DNA of 64,000 nt, taken from the NCBI GenBank assembly GCA_963682055.1, contig OY821751.1:1364001-1428000 (forward strand), given 5' to 3'. The translations under genes were made by a program, and so were the position numbers. This DNA comes from Primula veris. Lineage: Eukaryota > Streptophyta > Magnoliopsida > Ericales > Primulaceae. Below the pieces are notes generated by a model. That model was not told the DNA's origin. It saw only the letters and a list, made by a program, of their open reading frames with translations, and ran no database searches. Of this stretch, positions 34,476 through 46,564 are shown in pieces. Every line of letters starts with the position of its first letter. Position 1 is the first letter of the stretch.

Positions 34476-37400
34476 TGTTGTGTGACATATTAGCTCGTTA
34501 TAAATATATATAGAGATATGTATAGATATAGAGAGAGGTATGAGAAACAACATACGAAGTGTTTATTCATTAATATGATTGTACAGAGAGATACATCAAG
34601 AGACCCCTAACCCTCTTTATATAATAGAGGGTAGGGTTACATATGCTAGGAAAGCCCAAGATAGGTCCAATAATATCCTACAACACTCCTCATTTGGACG
34701 TCTTGATTTCTTCGTCTTCATGTTGTCGATGTGAGTCGAGTTCATTCGCAGTGCTAAACACATAAAAACCTTAGGGCCGAAAAACACAGTGTGGGACAAA
34801 ACCGTTACCTAGGAGAAACTGTGTAGCCGAATGATATAGGCCGAAATTCTATGTAATTAACTAACCACAAAACAGTGTGCCTCATTAAAACCTTGTCAGA
34901 GCAAACCCAATGGGAAAATCTCTGATCGAAGGAAAAAGAGTGCAACAATGGTAGTAGTAGGGATCAACCACAAAACAGGTGCCTCATCAAAACCTTGCTA
35001 GAGTAAACCCAGTGGGAAAAAATCTCTAGTCGAAGGACAAAAGAGTACACAGTGGTAAGAAGTATACAATAGCATACTCCCCCTAATTTCGGCAATCTTA
35101 AGTGAGATAAGATGGGAACGTGTCTCGCTAAAAACCTTGCCAAGGAAAACCCAGTGGGAAAAAACCTTGGTCTAAGGACAAAAAGAGTACACGAGCATAC
35201 GACTGGATGCTCCCCCTCACTTGCACATGACAGGGTGCGAGAATTTCGACTAAGTAGTAATTAGTACAATAAGCATTCACCTGGATGCTCCCCCTCACTT
35301 GCACACGACTGGGTGCAAGGATTTCATATTTCAAGAAAGAGTACGAGTATTCGACTGGATGCTTCATTTACTTGCACACGGCTGGATGCAAGAAAATCTA
35401 ACGTGGAATAGAACGAGCATTCAACTAGATGCTCTTAAACTTCATATGTGAAGATTCATTTCGGCAAGAAATGCTAAATAGCATAATCTAGTCATGTCTC
35501 TCTTGATCGATAACAACAAGTTGTCATTAAATAAGACAAGTGTTTTATCCGGATCGTGAGACAGAGCATATATAATTCAAATATGGCTAATACGAGCTCG
35601 AAGCCATATACACTCTCTAGTCGTCTCATAGAGCACGAGATCAGAGTGATTCGTTTGGAGTCATTCCAAGACCTCCAAGATATTGCCTTATTCCTAATGG
35701 CAAAGACTTACCATGTTAGGAATATCCCTTATACGGGTCTGATAAGTAACCAGCATCGGTATAACCGTAAAAGGGTTGCATTAATTCTAGTACCGAAGGG
35801 GTAGGTACACTCGAAGACGCAAAATGGAATAAGACAAGCCCTCATCCACAGTTACCTTAAGGTAATGGAAAAATGTCTTTTATGCCATTTCGATGGCAGC
35901 GTGTTAGCGCAATGTTGTGTCGAGCTATACCATTCAAAACATACAAGATGTTCGTCCTAGTACATTAGACCAAGTACAATGATGAGCTTATTGTACTTAG
36001 ATATGAACATGATGGTTCAATATCTCTTCATCGTCTCATCAGGGAAGGACTGGGTCTATATCAATGTCTAGTGATCGAACGATCATGGGAGAATCTGACG
36101 ACTTAGCGTCATGATGACTAAAATGTCATAACACCTTCTTGGTGTAGTCTGAATCATGAACTTAGATTCAATCTTTACGGGACTCGATCATCAGGCTGAG
36201 TCACTACCGTTTCTTCCCAAGATCCTTCATCTCGAAGGCAAATCCAAAAGTGGATCGCATAATAAAACACGCAAGGGCATAATACTTGTTCAAGTATCCC
36301 AAGCTAATCAAGTACTCACTTAGACGGGTATACCACATCCGCTCGGATTATATTAATCTATATAGTGAACGTCTCATTTAATTGAGATCGTGTTCCGTGG
36401 TCAGGAACTACTTGATTCAAGCATTATGAAGTCACACAGAGACCTGCATCTATATCTCTTTGTCTAAATCCCCATAGAGATAAAACTGTGACCACAATCG
36501 CATGCTGCATAATCAGTTTTTTGGAAACTACTAAACTGATAAAGTAGGAGACCGTTATAACGTCCGTTACGAGGAAATCAACCATCTCGTAATCAATTCC
36601 AAGGTGTGAGAGAAGCCTTGCGCTACTAGGCGAGCATTCTACAATCTCATTATTCTCATCACTCTTCCTTACAAATAACCAAATAAACGAACTCGTTTAA
36701 CATTGGTGGTGTTGGAGCTACAGGTCCGAACACACTTTCGCTAACGAGTCTACTTGGATTACAAGTTTCCATTAGTCCAGTCTATTCTCCGTTGACTTAA
36801 GGCAACGGTACATGGTTCTCTGTCATAATTTGCTCATATTATCAGTCGTCACCGAATATATGAATAAGTAATCAATAACAGTCTCGTTTCGCTTCAATAT
36901 CGTCTAAGATATCATGATCGACAGATATTTCGAGATTTTTAGGATGAGGAGGAAATCACACATCTCCTTGATCCTTTATAATCTCGTGCGACAAACGAGT
37001 TTCAGTTCACCACCTCTGGGGCTGAACGAATTTGGAACCGGTCAACTTCCTTGTATCTTGGAAAGGACGACAGACTGACGGCCGACGGCAGCATCCTTTG
37101 CTTGGCGGGTTCGGCCAAAGCAACGTGTTACGACAGGAACACGACGTCCGACATGGACGTCTATCCTTGCAAGCATTTTGCAGCAGTTATAAATGATATC
37201 GTGACATCTCATAAATTCATTAAATGCGTCTGGCATTTAGTTAGACTTGAGGGAGTCTATGCACTTACTTATCACTAAGTGTAGTTTTGGGGATCAAGCT
37301 AAGACCGAGTGGGTTATGCCATGTTACTTCACGTCATTCCTTATTAACGGTAACATGCAAATCTCCCCCTAACGACGGGGAGAACAGTCTTAGCGATGTC

Positions 37401-40400
37401 ACTTGCGCATATCATGCGGTAAAGAGATCGCTTGCCAAGGTTACTCTATCAAATGATAGGTAGGGGATTCATAATCGACTTATGTCCCCTTCAGAGATCC
37501 ATATTTTGAACGCTATAGCGGCTCAATCAAAATATTAAGCACTCAAACACGCGTTCATATGAGGCATCTGGCTCATAATCAGTAACAAATTGGTACGCAT
37601 TTAGTGTTTTGAGTGACTATGGGCCTCAGACGGACCAATGCAGCAAAATAGCATGACCAAGAAGTGCGTGCAACCATTTGCAGTCGCATCATCAAACTTT
37701 CTGTGAGTCCATTTGGGTCTGAACATAATCAACAGGATGTTCAATTTCAATTTCCAAACTCAAGTAATTCCAATCGAAATTTCGATTCTTACTTTTCGGA
37801 ATTATCAAGTCGACTAGACTTTTCAGGAGAATCCGGATCATGAGCCATCAACTTAATTATAGGGCTAAAAGTTTGGAAAGTGCTGCATTTATGTGGACAA
37901 CATTAAAATGTGACCATATTGTCGATGCATCAACCATAACCATTTATATTTATGGTCCGTCTTATGGTTGGATAAGTCCACAATAACTCCTTCAATTCTT
38001 TACAAGAATTCTACGAGTTCATTTCGTGATCTTTACACATACTAGTCTTTCAAAGTGAGCATTAGTGGCATGAATTTCGGATTAATCACGAAATATATTC
38101 TCAGAGAGAATCCAAATGCGATGCGATTATAAATCAAGCATCGTCTTTTGACCCGGAAATATCTCATCCGGTCAATGCCACAATATCAAAATGCTTTGAT
38201 CAATCGACGACATGCGAATGATACTATAGACAATCATGTCTTGGCATCTAAATCATTTATCATCCGACGACAGGCGAAATGATAAGGTAACTTTAAATGC
38301 TTTTAAGAATGTGGTAGCAACCACTTGAAAGACATTTCAACTCCTCTAAAATACGCTTTTGGTCGTATTGAATGGATGCTATGTAAAGAAATTTTAATTC
38401 TTTCATGAGCTATTACCAGATAATACTGGTTTTCTCGAATATTTTATAACTCAACAAGGTACGGCAGGACCTACATGAGTATAAGACCTCATATTTGACA
38501 AATCAATTTGGTTTTACCAAATATTTCGATTTTGGAACGACAGGTCCAGAATTATTGTCACTGAGTACTTTTTTTAGGCAAGTAGTTGGTGAAATTATGT
38601 GGTACACTGTTACCCACTATTTCCAGAAAAGCAACTACACCACAAGTATTGCCTAAAATTTCATAATTTAAAGTTTGGTCACATTTGTCAAAGGAATTTT
38701 CTCAAAGCACTTTAAATTATTTCGAGAAATTTCGTAAACAGTAAACCACAATCCAAAAGTATGGTCCAAATGGAAAATAATAATTCACATGTAAAAATAT
38801 AATCCAGATGAGCGAAAAAATGGCTCAATGATTTATCAAAATCAATAAAGAAAGGTATCAAACTCATTTGAGTCACAAAATCGGGGGTCTCAAGAGTTTC
38901 CTTTCAATTAACTTTAACCACATTAGCATCGGTTTTTCCACCTTTATAATAATTGTGAACTATTTAAGGAGTAACCGTGCATGACCTTTGTCTTTATAGC
39001 ATAGAGTTGGCTCCTTGAGCATCATCTCTTACTTTGTGACAACGGCCCATATTGTTCATTTCAATTACTGTCTTGGAGCCACAGGTTTTCGATTTTGACG
39101 ATTGTCTAAAATCTCGCTTGGCTAGGCGATTCATCGGGATCGCGACAGTTCGAGAAAAATAACACTTGTCTCGGTTCTCGATTCGTGGAAAAACAAATAT
39201 ACACGAAGAGCATTAATATCAGGCAAACAATTCGCCATTGACCCAATAGGATTAAAACTACTCACCGGGGTAATTTTCTTATCCAATAACAGATGGGTGA
39301 TAAAGGAACATGGTGAATATAAATTCACGATACTGTTTAAGGAATACAATTTCCAAGCTAGTATTTTGGTGAAGGATTGCTCCAATATGTCAATTTCAGA
39401 CATTTGTTCATCATAGACGTCATCACGTCTCAAATGTGGCGGCGGAATAAAATCAACGCCTTAGCATTCATCCTGATGGTAATAACAAACTCGTGTTTTA
39501 CTCATCAAAGATGGCATCCAAAAAAATTTTTTGGGCATCACATTTTCACACATCAGGGTGACTAACATGTGGCGACGCATTAAAATCAACGTTTAAACAG
39601 TCATTTCGCAAGTATGTTTTACGATTTTTCTCATCATAGATGGCATCCAACATGTGTTAGGAGTTCTGGATTATTTATCATATAAAACGAATGGTTTATA
39701 TGTTTATGGTTTGCACAAGCACAAACGTTTTTTCGAAACGACAGGTTCGAAAACATTAGTTTTGCTTCTTATATGAATCAGTTCTCATTGATCGAACGAC
39801 GGGTCGATACTGAAACACCAATTCGGCGAAACATACATCACTATATAAACACACTCGGGGAAATTATTATTTAGTCAACCCCTTTCGGTAGCTCTATTTG
39901 AACACGACCAGGAAAAATGGTGAGAGGGGTGGGCACGAATGCTTCTTAAAAACCGATCTCATTTGGAGAACGACTTCCGCCTTTATCTTTCCTAGACATC
40001 GTATCCAAATAGGTGAGCCTATTTGGGGAAGATTCATAATTTTTCCAACTTAAATGTGAATATATACGATTTTTGCTTTTTATATATGACAATAATATTA
40101 ACAATATAGACAATATCTATATAGATTAACCACATATATATAAACAGGTAGTAAATATATTTTATGATCTATCTAATCATGCAGTAGATTTGGTGTTATA
40201 AACAAATCAATTTAAGATTATCAATCAATGCATAAAGATTCTAACATATCAAATCAAATCAATTTAAGATTATCGATTAGATCTAATCTAATAATTTACT
40301 GGCATATGTGATATTTATATATATGATAATATCAAAAAGATATGATTATGCTAACAAGATATTAATCAATTATCTATGTTTATCGCCATATTAATAATTC

Positions 40401-40983
40401 TATACATGGTTAGTATAAACTTGCAAATAAACAATATATTTTTAATTACCAATCATTTCTATATATGGTAAAAAAATATTTTAACATGCAGATAATACAA
40501 TAATACTACCATATCCATATTTTATATATAAATCATGGTGGTTCAATTTTATGTAGTAGCAAATCTAATTACACATGCAATTTTCTACCATCACAGTGAT
40601 AAAAAAAAATTATACCTTCCTTCTGTTATTTTGGTGAATGCTGATTGAACAAAAGATTTCAAAATTTCCTCGTATGTTTATAACCCAGTATTCGAGCTTA
40701 AACAATGTTCTTTGAACAAATATCTCAATCTCCTAGCTTTTATTCCAATCTTTGCGAGCATCGTGCTGATAACGTGTTGTGTGACATATTAGCTCGTTAT
40801 AGATATATATAGAGATATGTATAGATATAGAGAGAGGTATGAGAAACAACAGACGAAGTGTTTATTCATTAATATGATTGTACAGAGAGATACATCAAGA
40901 GACCCTAACCCTCTTTATATAATAGAGGGTAGGGTTACATATGCTAGGAAAGCCCAAGATAGGTCCAATAATATCCTACAACA
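34476..40983 (-). mobile_element. Copia LTR retrotransposon with decayed polyprotein
   Basis: LTRs of 210 and 209 bp (34476-34685, 40775-40983) begin tgttgtgtgac and end cctacaaca. A 5-bp duplication, gctct, flanks the element (34471-34475, 40984-40988). On minus, the right LTR is followed by cgttatcagcacga (primer-binding site). Polyprotein remnants appear in copia order on minus: a gag-like stretch (39433-39131), integrase with HPVDYVQTQ (near 37740) and YEPDASYERVF (near 37560), RT end and RNase H with YTDAGYLSDPYKG (near 35750). Each coding region has several stops and frameshifts. The LTRs differ at only about three positions. Confidence 0.9.
34750..35440. repeat. Tandem repeats between pol and the 3' LTR of the copia element
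   Basis: Two kinds. The first is aaaaccttg.cagagcaaacccagtgggaaaa with its spacer, at about 34890, 34990 and 35130. The second is tggatgctccccctcacttgcacacgactgggtgca, near 35204, 35281 and 35355, with period about 75-80 bp. Confidence 0.75.
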
Positions 40984-41282
40984 GCTCTTTAATTTTAGGC
41001 TCAATATTTTGATTATACCACAAAAAAAAGGTTATATATTGATAAAAATTCTTTTTACAATGAATAACCATTGTAGACTCATTCCAACATCGTTTTCCCA
41101 AGACACAATTCGTAAGAAAAATGAATTCAAACAGACGAATAAAAAAAACTTTTTATTTTCATTGCCTAGTAAATCGTCTTGATCCGACATGACATTTTTT
41201 ACATATTCATCCATATTAAAATCGGGATTCACTTTCATCTTTGACCAAGATAGCATAGATACGATCATACGAGGTGATTTAT

Positions 41283-42928
41283 AGAGATAATTAATGTTTA
41301 CTATATTCAACTATCATGCGTTTTCGATTTAGTATACTGAACTAAAAAATTTACTGATTAGCATACTGGACTATGAAAACTTTCGATTTAGTATATTTCC
41401 GTAAAATTATCTAATAAAAATTAGTAAAGTATAAAATTACCCTTATGAAACTTAAATTAGTTTTGATTTAGTGTATTTTACTAATATATTTTTTCAATTT
41501 TGTAAACTATTTTTTTCTATCAACTTCACACTTATTCATTATTAATGAAGTAGTCCTTGTAGTTTATGAATATAATCAATCTGATACTTATAATCTCAAA
41601 AGACACCAAATATTAAATAAAAGAAAGTGTAAAAAATAATATGTATGACTAATAACTTACACTACAAATAATAAGTATTTTTATTTTGTACATTTCTTCA
41701 TGTATAGAAAATAAAAACTATAGCACATTTTTTTCTCATTAAAATTTAAATTGTTATAACAAAAAAAAAATCTATGTTTAGAAATTATAACTTAAATACT
41801 ATTCATCGGTAGAAATGCTTAAAAAAAATAAGTCATTTAAAAAAAACATATACGACGAAAATAAAATTATACTAAAAAAATAAAATAATTTTAGTTAGTG
41901 AAACTGATAATTTGTAATGAAAAAAATAGACAAAAATCATATTTTTGTTGAACCTTTTTTAGTTGGTACGTTTGGTCATGCATGTATGATAAAAACAAGA
42001 ACTCGTTTTTTCCATTCAAATTTAAATTGTTTATAACATAAAAACCCATTTGTCTAAAAATTGTATCTTAAATACTACTTATCAGAGCAAAGTAGAATTT
42101 TTTTTAAAAGAAAGTTACTGAAAAAAAAAAAAAAAAAACAAATATGTAAGACCAAAAGAAAAGTATACTATAAAAATAAAATTATTTTAGTTAGTAAAAT
42201 TGATAACGTGTAATGAAAAAAATAGTCAAAAATCATATTTTTGTTGCACCCTTTTTAGTTTATTTAAGAAAATTGAATCATGTCTATAAAAGATTAATCT
42301 AGTCATTTTCACATTTTCTGCAAATTCTTTTTACAAATAATGCCCAATAGGTACCACTTTTGAACTTATATTACTCATAACTACCTCCATAAGTTCATAT
42401 TCACTATATGTACCACTTTTTAATTTTTTTAATAATTTTTTTGATTTTTTGTGATTTTTTATTTTTTTTAATGAATTTTTGTGATTTTTATAATTTTTTG
42501 TTATTTTTTTATATTTTTTTATGATTTTTATAATTTTTTGTGTTTTTTTTATTTTGTTGTAATTTTAAACTATTTTTTTGAAAATGTAAGGACCAAAATG
42601 AAACAAAAATAAAATTTGAATTTTTTAAAATTTACGAAATCAGTCCCAAAGTGTATATATACACATCTATACACAGATTGAGTATATATATATATATATA
42701 TATATATATAACGTTGTTACTATAATAAAAGTATTGGTGGCCAAGGGTTAAAAACCTTCAACTTAACTGAAAACGTTAGCTGACGTCACTATTTCACGGT
42801 CAATTTGGACGAAAAATACTAAATCGAAAGTTTTCATTTAGTACAGTATACTAAATTAAAAAATTGATAGTTGAGTATAGTAAATCGAAATGAGCTGAAA
42901 GTTGAATACGCTTAACATTAATTATCTC
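41283..42928. mobile_element. Long-TIR non-autonomous DNA transposon
   Basis: Inverted terminal regions of about 120 bp: left agagataattaatg...attcaact...gaaaactttcgatttagtat (to about 41400) and its complement at about 42810-42928. Flanks share tgatttat (41275-41282 and 42929-42936). The interior holds two copies of a unit of about 280 bp (starting near 41699 and 41974), poly-T tracts and a (TA)n run at 42682-42710. No ORF of note. Confidence 0.7.
42682..42710. repeat. (TA)n microsatellite
   Basis: About 14 TA units inside the long-TIR element. Confidence 0.9.
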
Positions 42929-43357
42929 TGATTTATATCTATGGACTTTTTCAAAATATTTATTCACAAAAGCCAGGTTTTGTATTCACAAAAATAAAAA
43001 TGGGATTTAACCGAGGTTACATTTTCAAAGAAGCTTATATTTCACCCTTAGCAACACACATTTTTTTTCCGAAATTGACTCAATACTTTATACCTCACTT
43101 TTAACTTACAATTGTCTCGATCGGCAGTACTATACAATGACCATCATAAAAAACAAAATAGAAAAGTTAAATATATGATATAACATTGAAGAACTTTTAT
43201 AATTTAAGATAAGCATATCACATATCGGGTTTCCAATTTTTCAGAAAAAGAACATACTCTTTCATCTTGGCTGCCTCTTCTTTTAGATCTCATTTATTTT
43301 ATTAATAATCTTATACTCTACAATATCTATAGTTACCAGCAACCATTGGTCCAAATA

Positions 43358-43465
43358 CTGATGGTAAAATGAGTGTCGTTAAATTTAGCAACAATTTTTG
43401 TTGCTAAACTGCTGCTAAAAAAAATTGTTGCTGAAATTTAGCGACACTCACTTTACCAACAGTTT
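43358..43465. repeat. Inverted repeat (hairpin) of ~45-bp arms
   Basis: Left ctgatggtaaaatgagtgtc then gttaaatttagcaacaattt pairs with aaattgttgctgaaatttag then cgacactcactttaccaaca, around a short loop. Wording resembles the subterminal repeats of CACTA-type elements. Confidence 0.65.
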
Positions 43466-44655
43466 TCAAAAAGTAAACTGTTGATATCTTAACTTTTTCT
43501 TGTACCGTTACCAAGTATTTCTTTGTGTTTTTTTTTCTTTTTATGATTGTTTTTATATATAAATTTAGTACAATTTGGCAACCCCTAACATTCGGTTTTG
43601 TGAACTCCATAATTTTACTCCGGCTCCGCCCCTAAATGTGAATTCGCTAATAGAATTTTCTGATGAGAGCGCCTAAATTGTGATTTATATGAGCAGCAAT
43701 GCCGATGTAATCGTGAAGTGTTATGTAATGTCGTGATTCTTCGAGTGGGTTGAAGTAAAATGATTTGTTACATTTGCCTACTTGATGAACCGTGCAAATC
43801 AATGATCTACAAAAATGTCAGTTTCGACAAGTTATTTAATATTTTATCTTAAAAATAATGGTATGCTCAAGAGTTTTCAATCTTTTACTAAGTTTTTATT
43901 GGTTGAGACCAACATATATATCTTAGGTTTACTCTTTGGTTCAAGGTTAATATTGTCTCAAGTTGATTATCCATAAGTTTGTTTTAAGTCCCCCATTTTT
44001 ATTTGTTTCATTATTTATGATCAAATTCCGTAGGCATGTAGTCAAAATTCGGCCATAACAAGTAGGGCTAGATTAAGGGAAGAAGAATTCATGTTTGTTT
44101 GCAGTATAAGTATAAGAGCTGGTATAAGATTATTAGTAACGTGGGACACGTTGTTATAACTTGTTTCTTTACACAAATTGCATCTGATATTATATAAGCG
44201 ATAATATTAATTATATTACAATTTATGTTAATAAGGGGTATACCAATACCATATATATGGTGGTATTATCTATCATGATACATAGTTATAAACTATAACC
44301 TCTTATATTATATTGCAAACAAACATCGCCATGAGATTTGATGAAATATGATACCTTTCTTACATCTATTAATGTCAATTCTAGGTCATAGAATTTCTCA
44401 GTTATAAGAGAGTACCCAAATGACTAAATGAACTTTGATTGATTTTTCCTGCCTTTTCCTCATTATTGTACTGGAATACCTAACTAATTATTCAAACGAG
44501 ACACAATTTTTAACATTTTCCTTTGTAATCTTTAATTTTTATTCAAAAAATATTCTTCGAATTAGGGCTAACATAATATTCTTCGAATTAGGGCTAACAT
44601 AATTTTTATCCTAATGTACCAACGTGTAATTCTTTATTAAGTACTTTTTTACGTG

Positions 44656-45375
44656 TACATCGTTTATCGGATGCTTATAACTTATTACAAGGTATGCTTA
44701 GTTTAGGATTAAATCCGTTTTTACAAACCTACACTTTGCTTTTAAGTTGCTGTACCGAGGCCCAAACAGATTTTGACATGGGATTTTGTTGTAACCTAAT
44801 GGCGGTAACGGGCCACCCAGCCAATTCATTTTTACTTTCAATGCCTACTAGTGGGCCCGATAGGCAAAATGTGAGGGATCACATGAGCGGCTTCCTAGAC
44901 TTAATGCATAGCGAAGATAGAGAGAGTAAAAGAGGTTTAGTAGATAACCATTATCGATTTTTTGCACAAAACGGGGTTGAAAGAAGAGGCGGGTTCCGTT
45001 TGGGAAATAGCAGCAGAGAAAAACGTGTACCCAGATGCCGTCACGCGAAAAAGCCCGTGTTACTGGCTTATAAATCTGCATGTGATGTCTGATGGGACAG
45101 CAGTTACAGCACTTTCGAGGACTTTAGCTTTTTTCCGAAAAGAAATGTTGTTTTCTGGTTTTTGTCCAAATAGGATTGATATTGTGACGGGGTGGGGACG
45201 GAGGAGTAGAGTTACAGGAACATCGTTGGTAAAAGACGCGGTTGAGAATCTGGTGAGTATTTTTAGTTTTCCGTTTATTACTGAGAATAATAATAGCGGT
45301 TGTTTTGTCGGGTATGGAAAGAGTTTGAGTAGGTGGTTGGTCGAGTCTTATGTTGAAAGGATGCATTTGCTGTAG
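44656..45375 (+). pseudogene. C-terminal fragment of a PPR-SMR protein, frameshifted
   Basis: Encodes the last ~235 residues of a pentatricopeptide-repeat protein with a C-terminal SMR domain, like the Arabidopsis At1g18900/At1g74750 group (organellar RNA factors). First frame: LSDAYNLLQGMLSLGLNPF, TGHPANSFLLSMP and HSEDRESKRGLVD. After one extra base near 44945-44955 the frame changes and continues with DFLHKTGLKEEAGSVWE, YWLINLHVMSDGTAVTALSR, GWGRRSRVTGTSLV (SMR) and VERMHLL followed by the natural stop. The PPR array and N-terminus are absent and no upstream exon was recognised, so this is most likely a duplicated, dead fragment. Confidence 0.85.
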
Positions 45376-46547
45376 TGGTTGTTTATTTGCGTAACGTGAT
45401 CTGAAGTTTTGTCGAGTGGACTAAGGTGATTTATTGATTAGTTCTTTAGAAACCGGTATTAGATTATTGTTACTGGTTGTAAAACTACTTAAATGTTTGG
45501 AATTATGTAATAAGAGTAAATCATTCAGGAGAATGAGCTCTGAAATTAGCCAAATATTTGTTTTGGTGTTTGGACTTAAAACTATTTAACAGTACTGTGG
45601 TTCAACTATGTTTTGCTATAAAAAAAAAAGAAGAATTAGGGCTAACATATCTTAAAAATAACTACAACTTTCCCATATATATATATATATATATAATGAT
45701 GTGGATGCCTTTAAATAAAGACACGCATCATTGGACTGGGTAAAATGTGACTAAATTGACTGGACAAAAACTACAAATGATTTCCCAAAACTCATCTCTA
45801 ACCTTTTTAGTACCTCCTTATACCTTGTTTTATCCAAATTTTTTTAAAAAAAAACTTGAAAAAAATTACACAATTACTATAAGACATGTATCAATGCATC
45901 ACAATAATTGTTTTTAAAAGAAAATCCACACGCAATTTATTTTGGAATAAATGTATAAATTAGTGTAAATTAAACATTAAATCTTAGAAAAATTGTCTAA
46001 AACAATATTATGTACAAATGTTTTAAAATTTGAATACAATATAATATAAAAGCTTATAAATTTGTGAAACAAGTTGTGAAAATTTAAATTTTGAGTAAAA
46101 ATAAGCAAATGGACAAAAAAGAAGGTAAAAAATAGGGATAGAAGATTTGGACTACCACTATATATATATATATATATATATATACTAGTATATATATATA
46201 TATACATATGATGGGTCTAATAATATTCCACATAACAAAGTACGTTAGGGTTTATTATGATGTTTAAGAAACCATTTAAATAGAGCAACAATCTTACAGT
46301 AAGAGATACACTATATTTCGTGATTTATATCGATCACAAGAGACTATGATCATACTTAACGATTGTATGCAAATATACACGAGATTATAATGCACTAAAT
46401 TTATAAAATAAGTGACAGACCATGGTAAAAAGTATTAGGGAAAATCTAAATAATGTCCCTAGGCATTTGTTAAAAATATTTGATATGCCTTTTAATTTAA
46501 TTTATTTTATAGTAATTCATTAAAAACATTTTCTTAGTCAAGTAATT
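45376..46547. other. AT-rich intergenic region
   Basis: No gene seen. Holds (TA)n tracts at 45674-45696 and 46158-46206 and one copy (45790-46152) of a repeat also found at 49620-49955. Confidence 0.5.
45790..46152. repeat. ~340-bp dispersed repeat, copy 1
   Basis: Shares with 49620-49955 long identical runs such as gcaatttattttggaataaa, gtgtaaattaaacattaaat, aattgtctaaaacaatatta and tagaagatttggact. Same orientation in both. Confidence 0.9.
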
Positions 46548-46564
46548 AAAAACATGTTTTTGTA

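Larger units (their letters stand above)
40984..44655. other. Intergenic region with DNA element and hairpin
   Basis: No gene recognised. It contains the long-TIR element 41283-42928, an inverted repeat at 43358-43465 and, at 44549-44602, a 27-bp direct duplication (attcttcgaattagggctaac). Confidence 0.5.

Noticed and set aside
34880..35440. CRISPR-like regular repeats
   Set aside because: Plant retrotransposon tandem modules with non-uniform units and related, not unique, spacers.
35556..35804. 82-codon ORF on plus
   Set aside because: Antisense shadow of the copia RNase H remnant, which reads on minus.
37042..37278. ORFs of 64-75 codons on both strands
   Set aside because: Lie in the decayed copia polyprotein between integrase and RT remnants; no independent gene.
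43600..43640. ggctccgcccct motif, also seen near 14020 and 26850 as gcggagcc/gcggaacc
   Set aside because: Common word at TE edges in plants; no element boundaries could be drawn.
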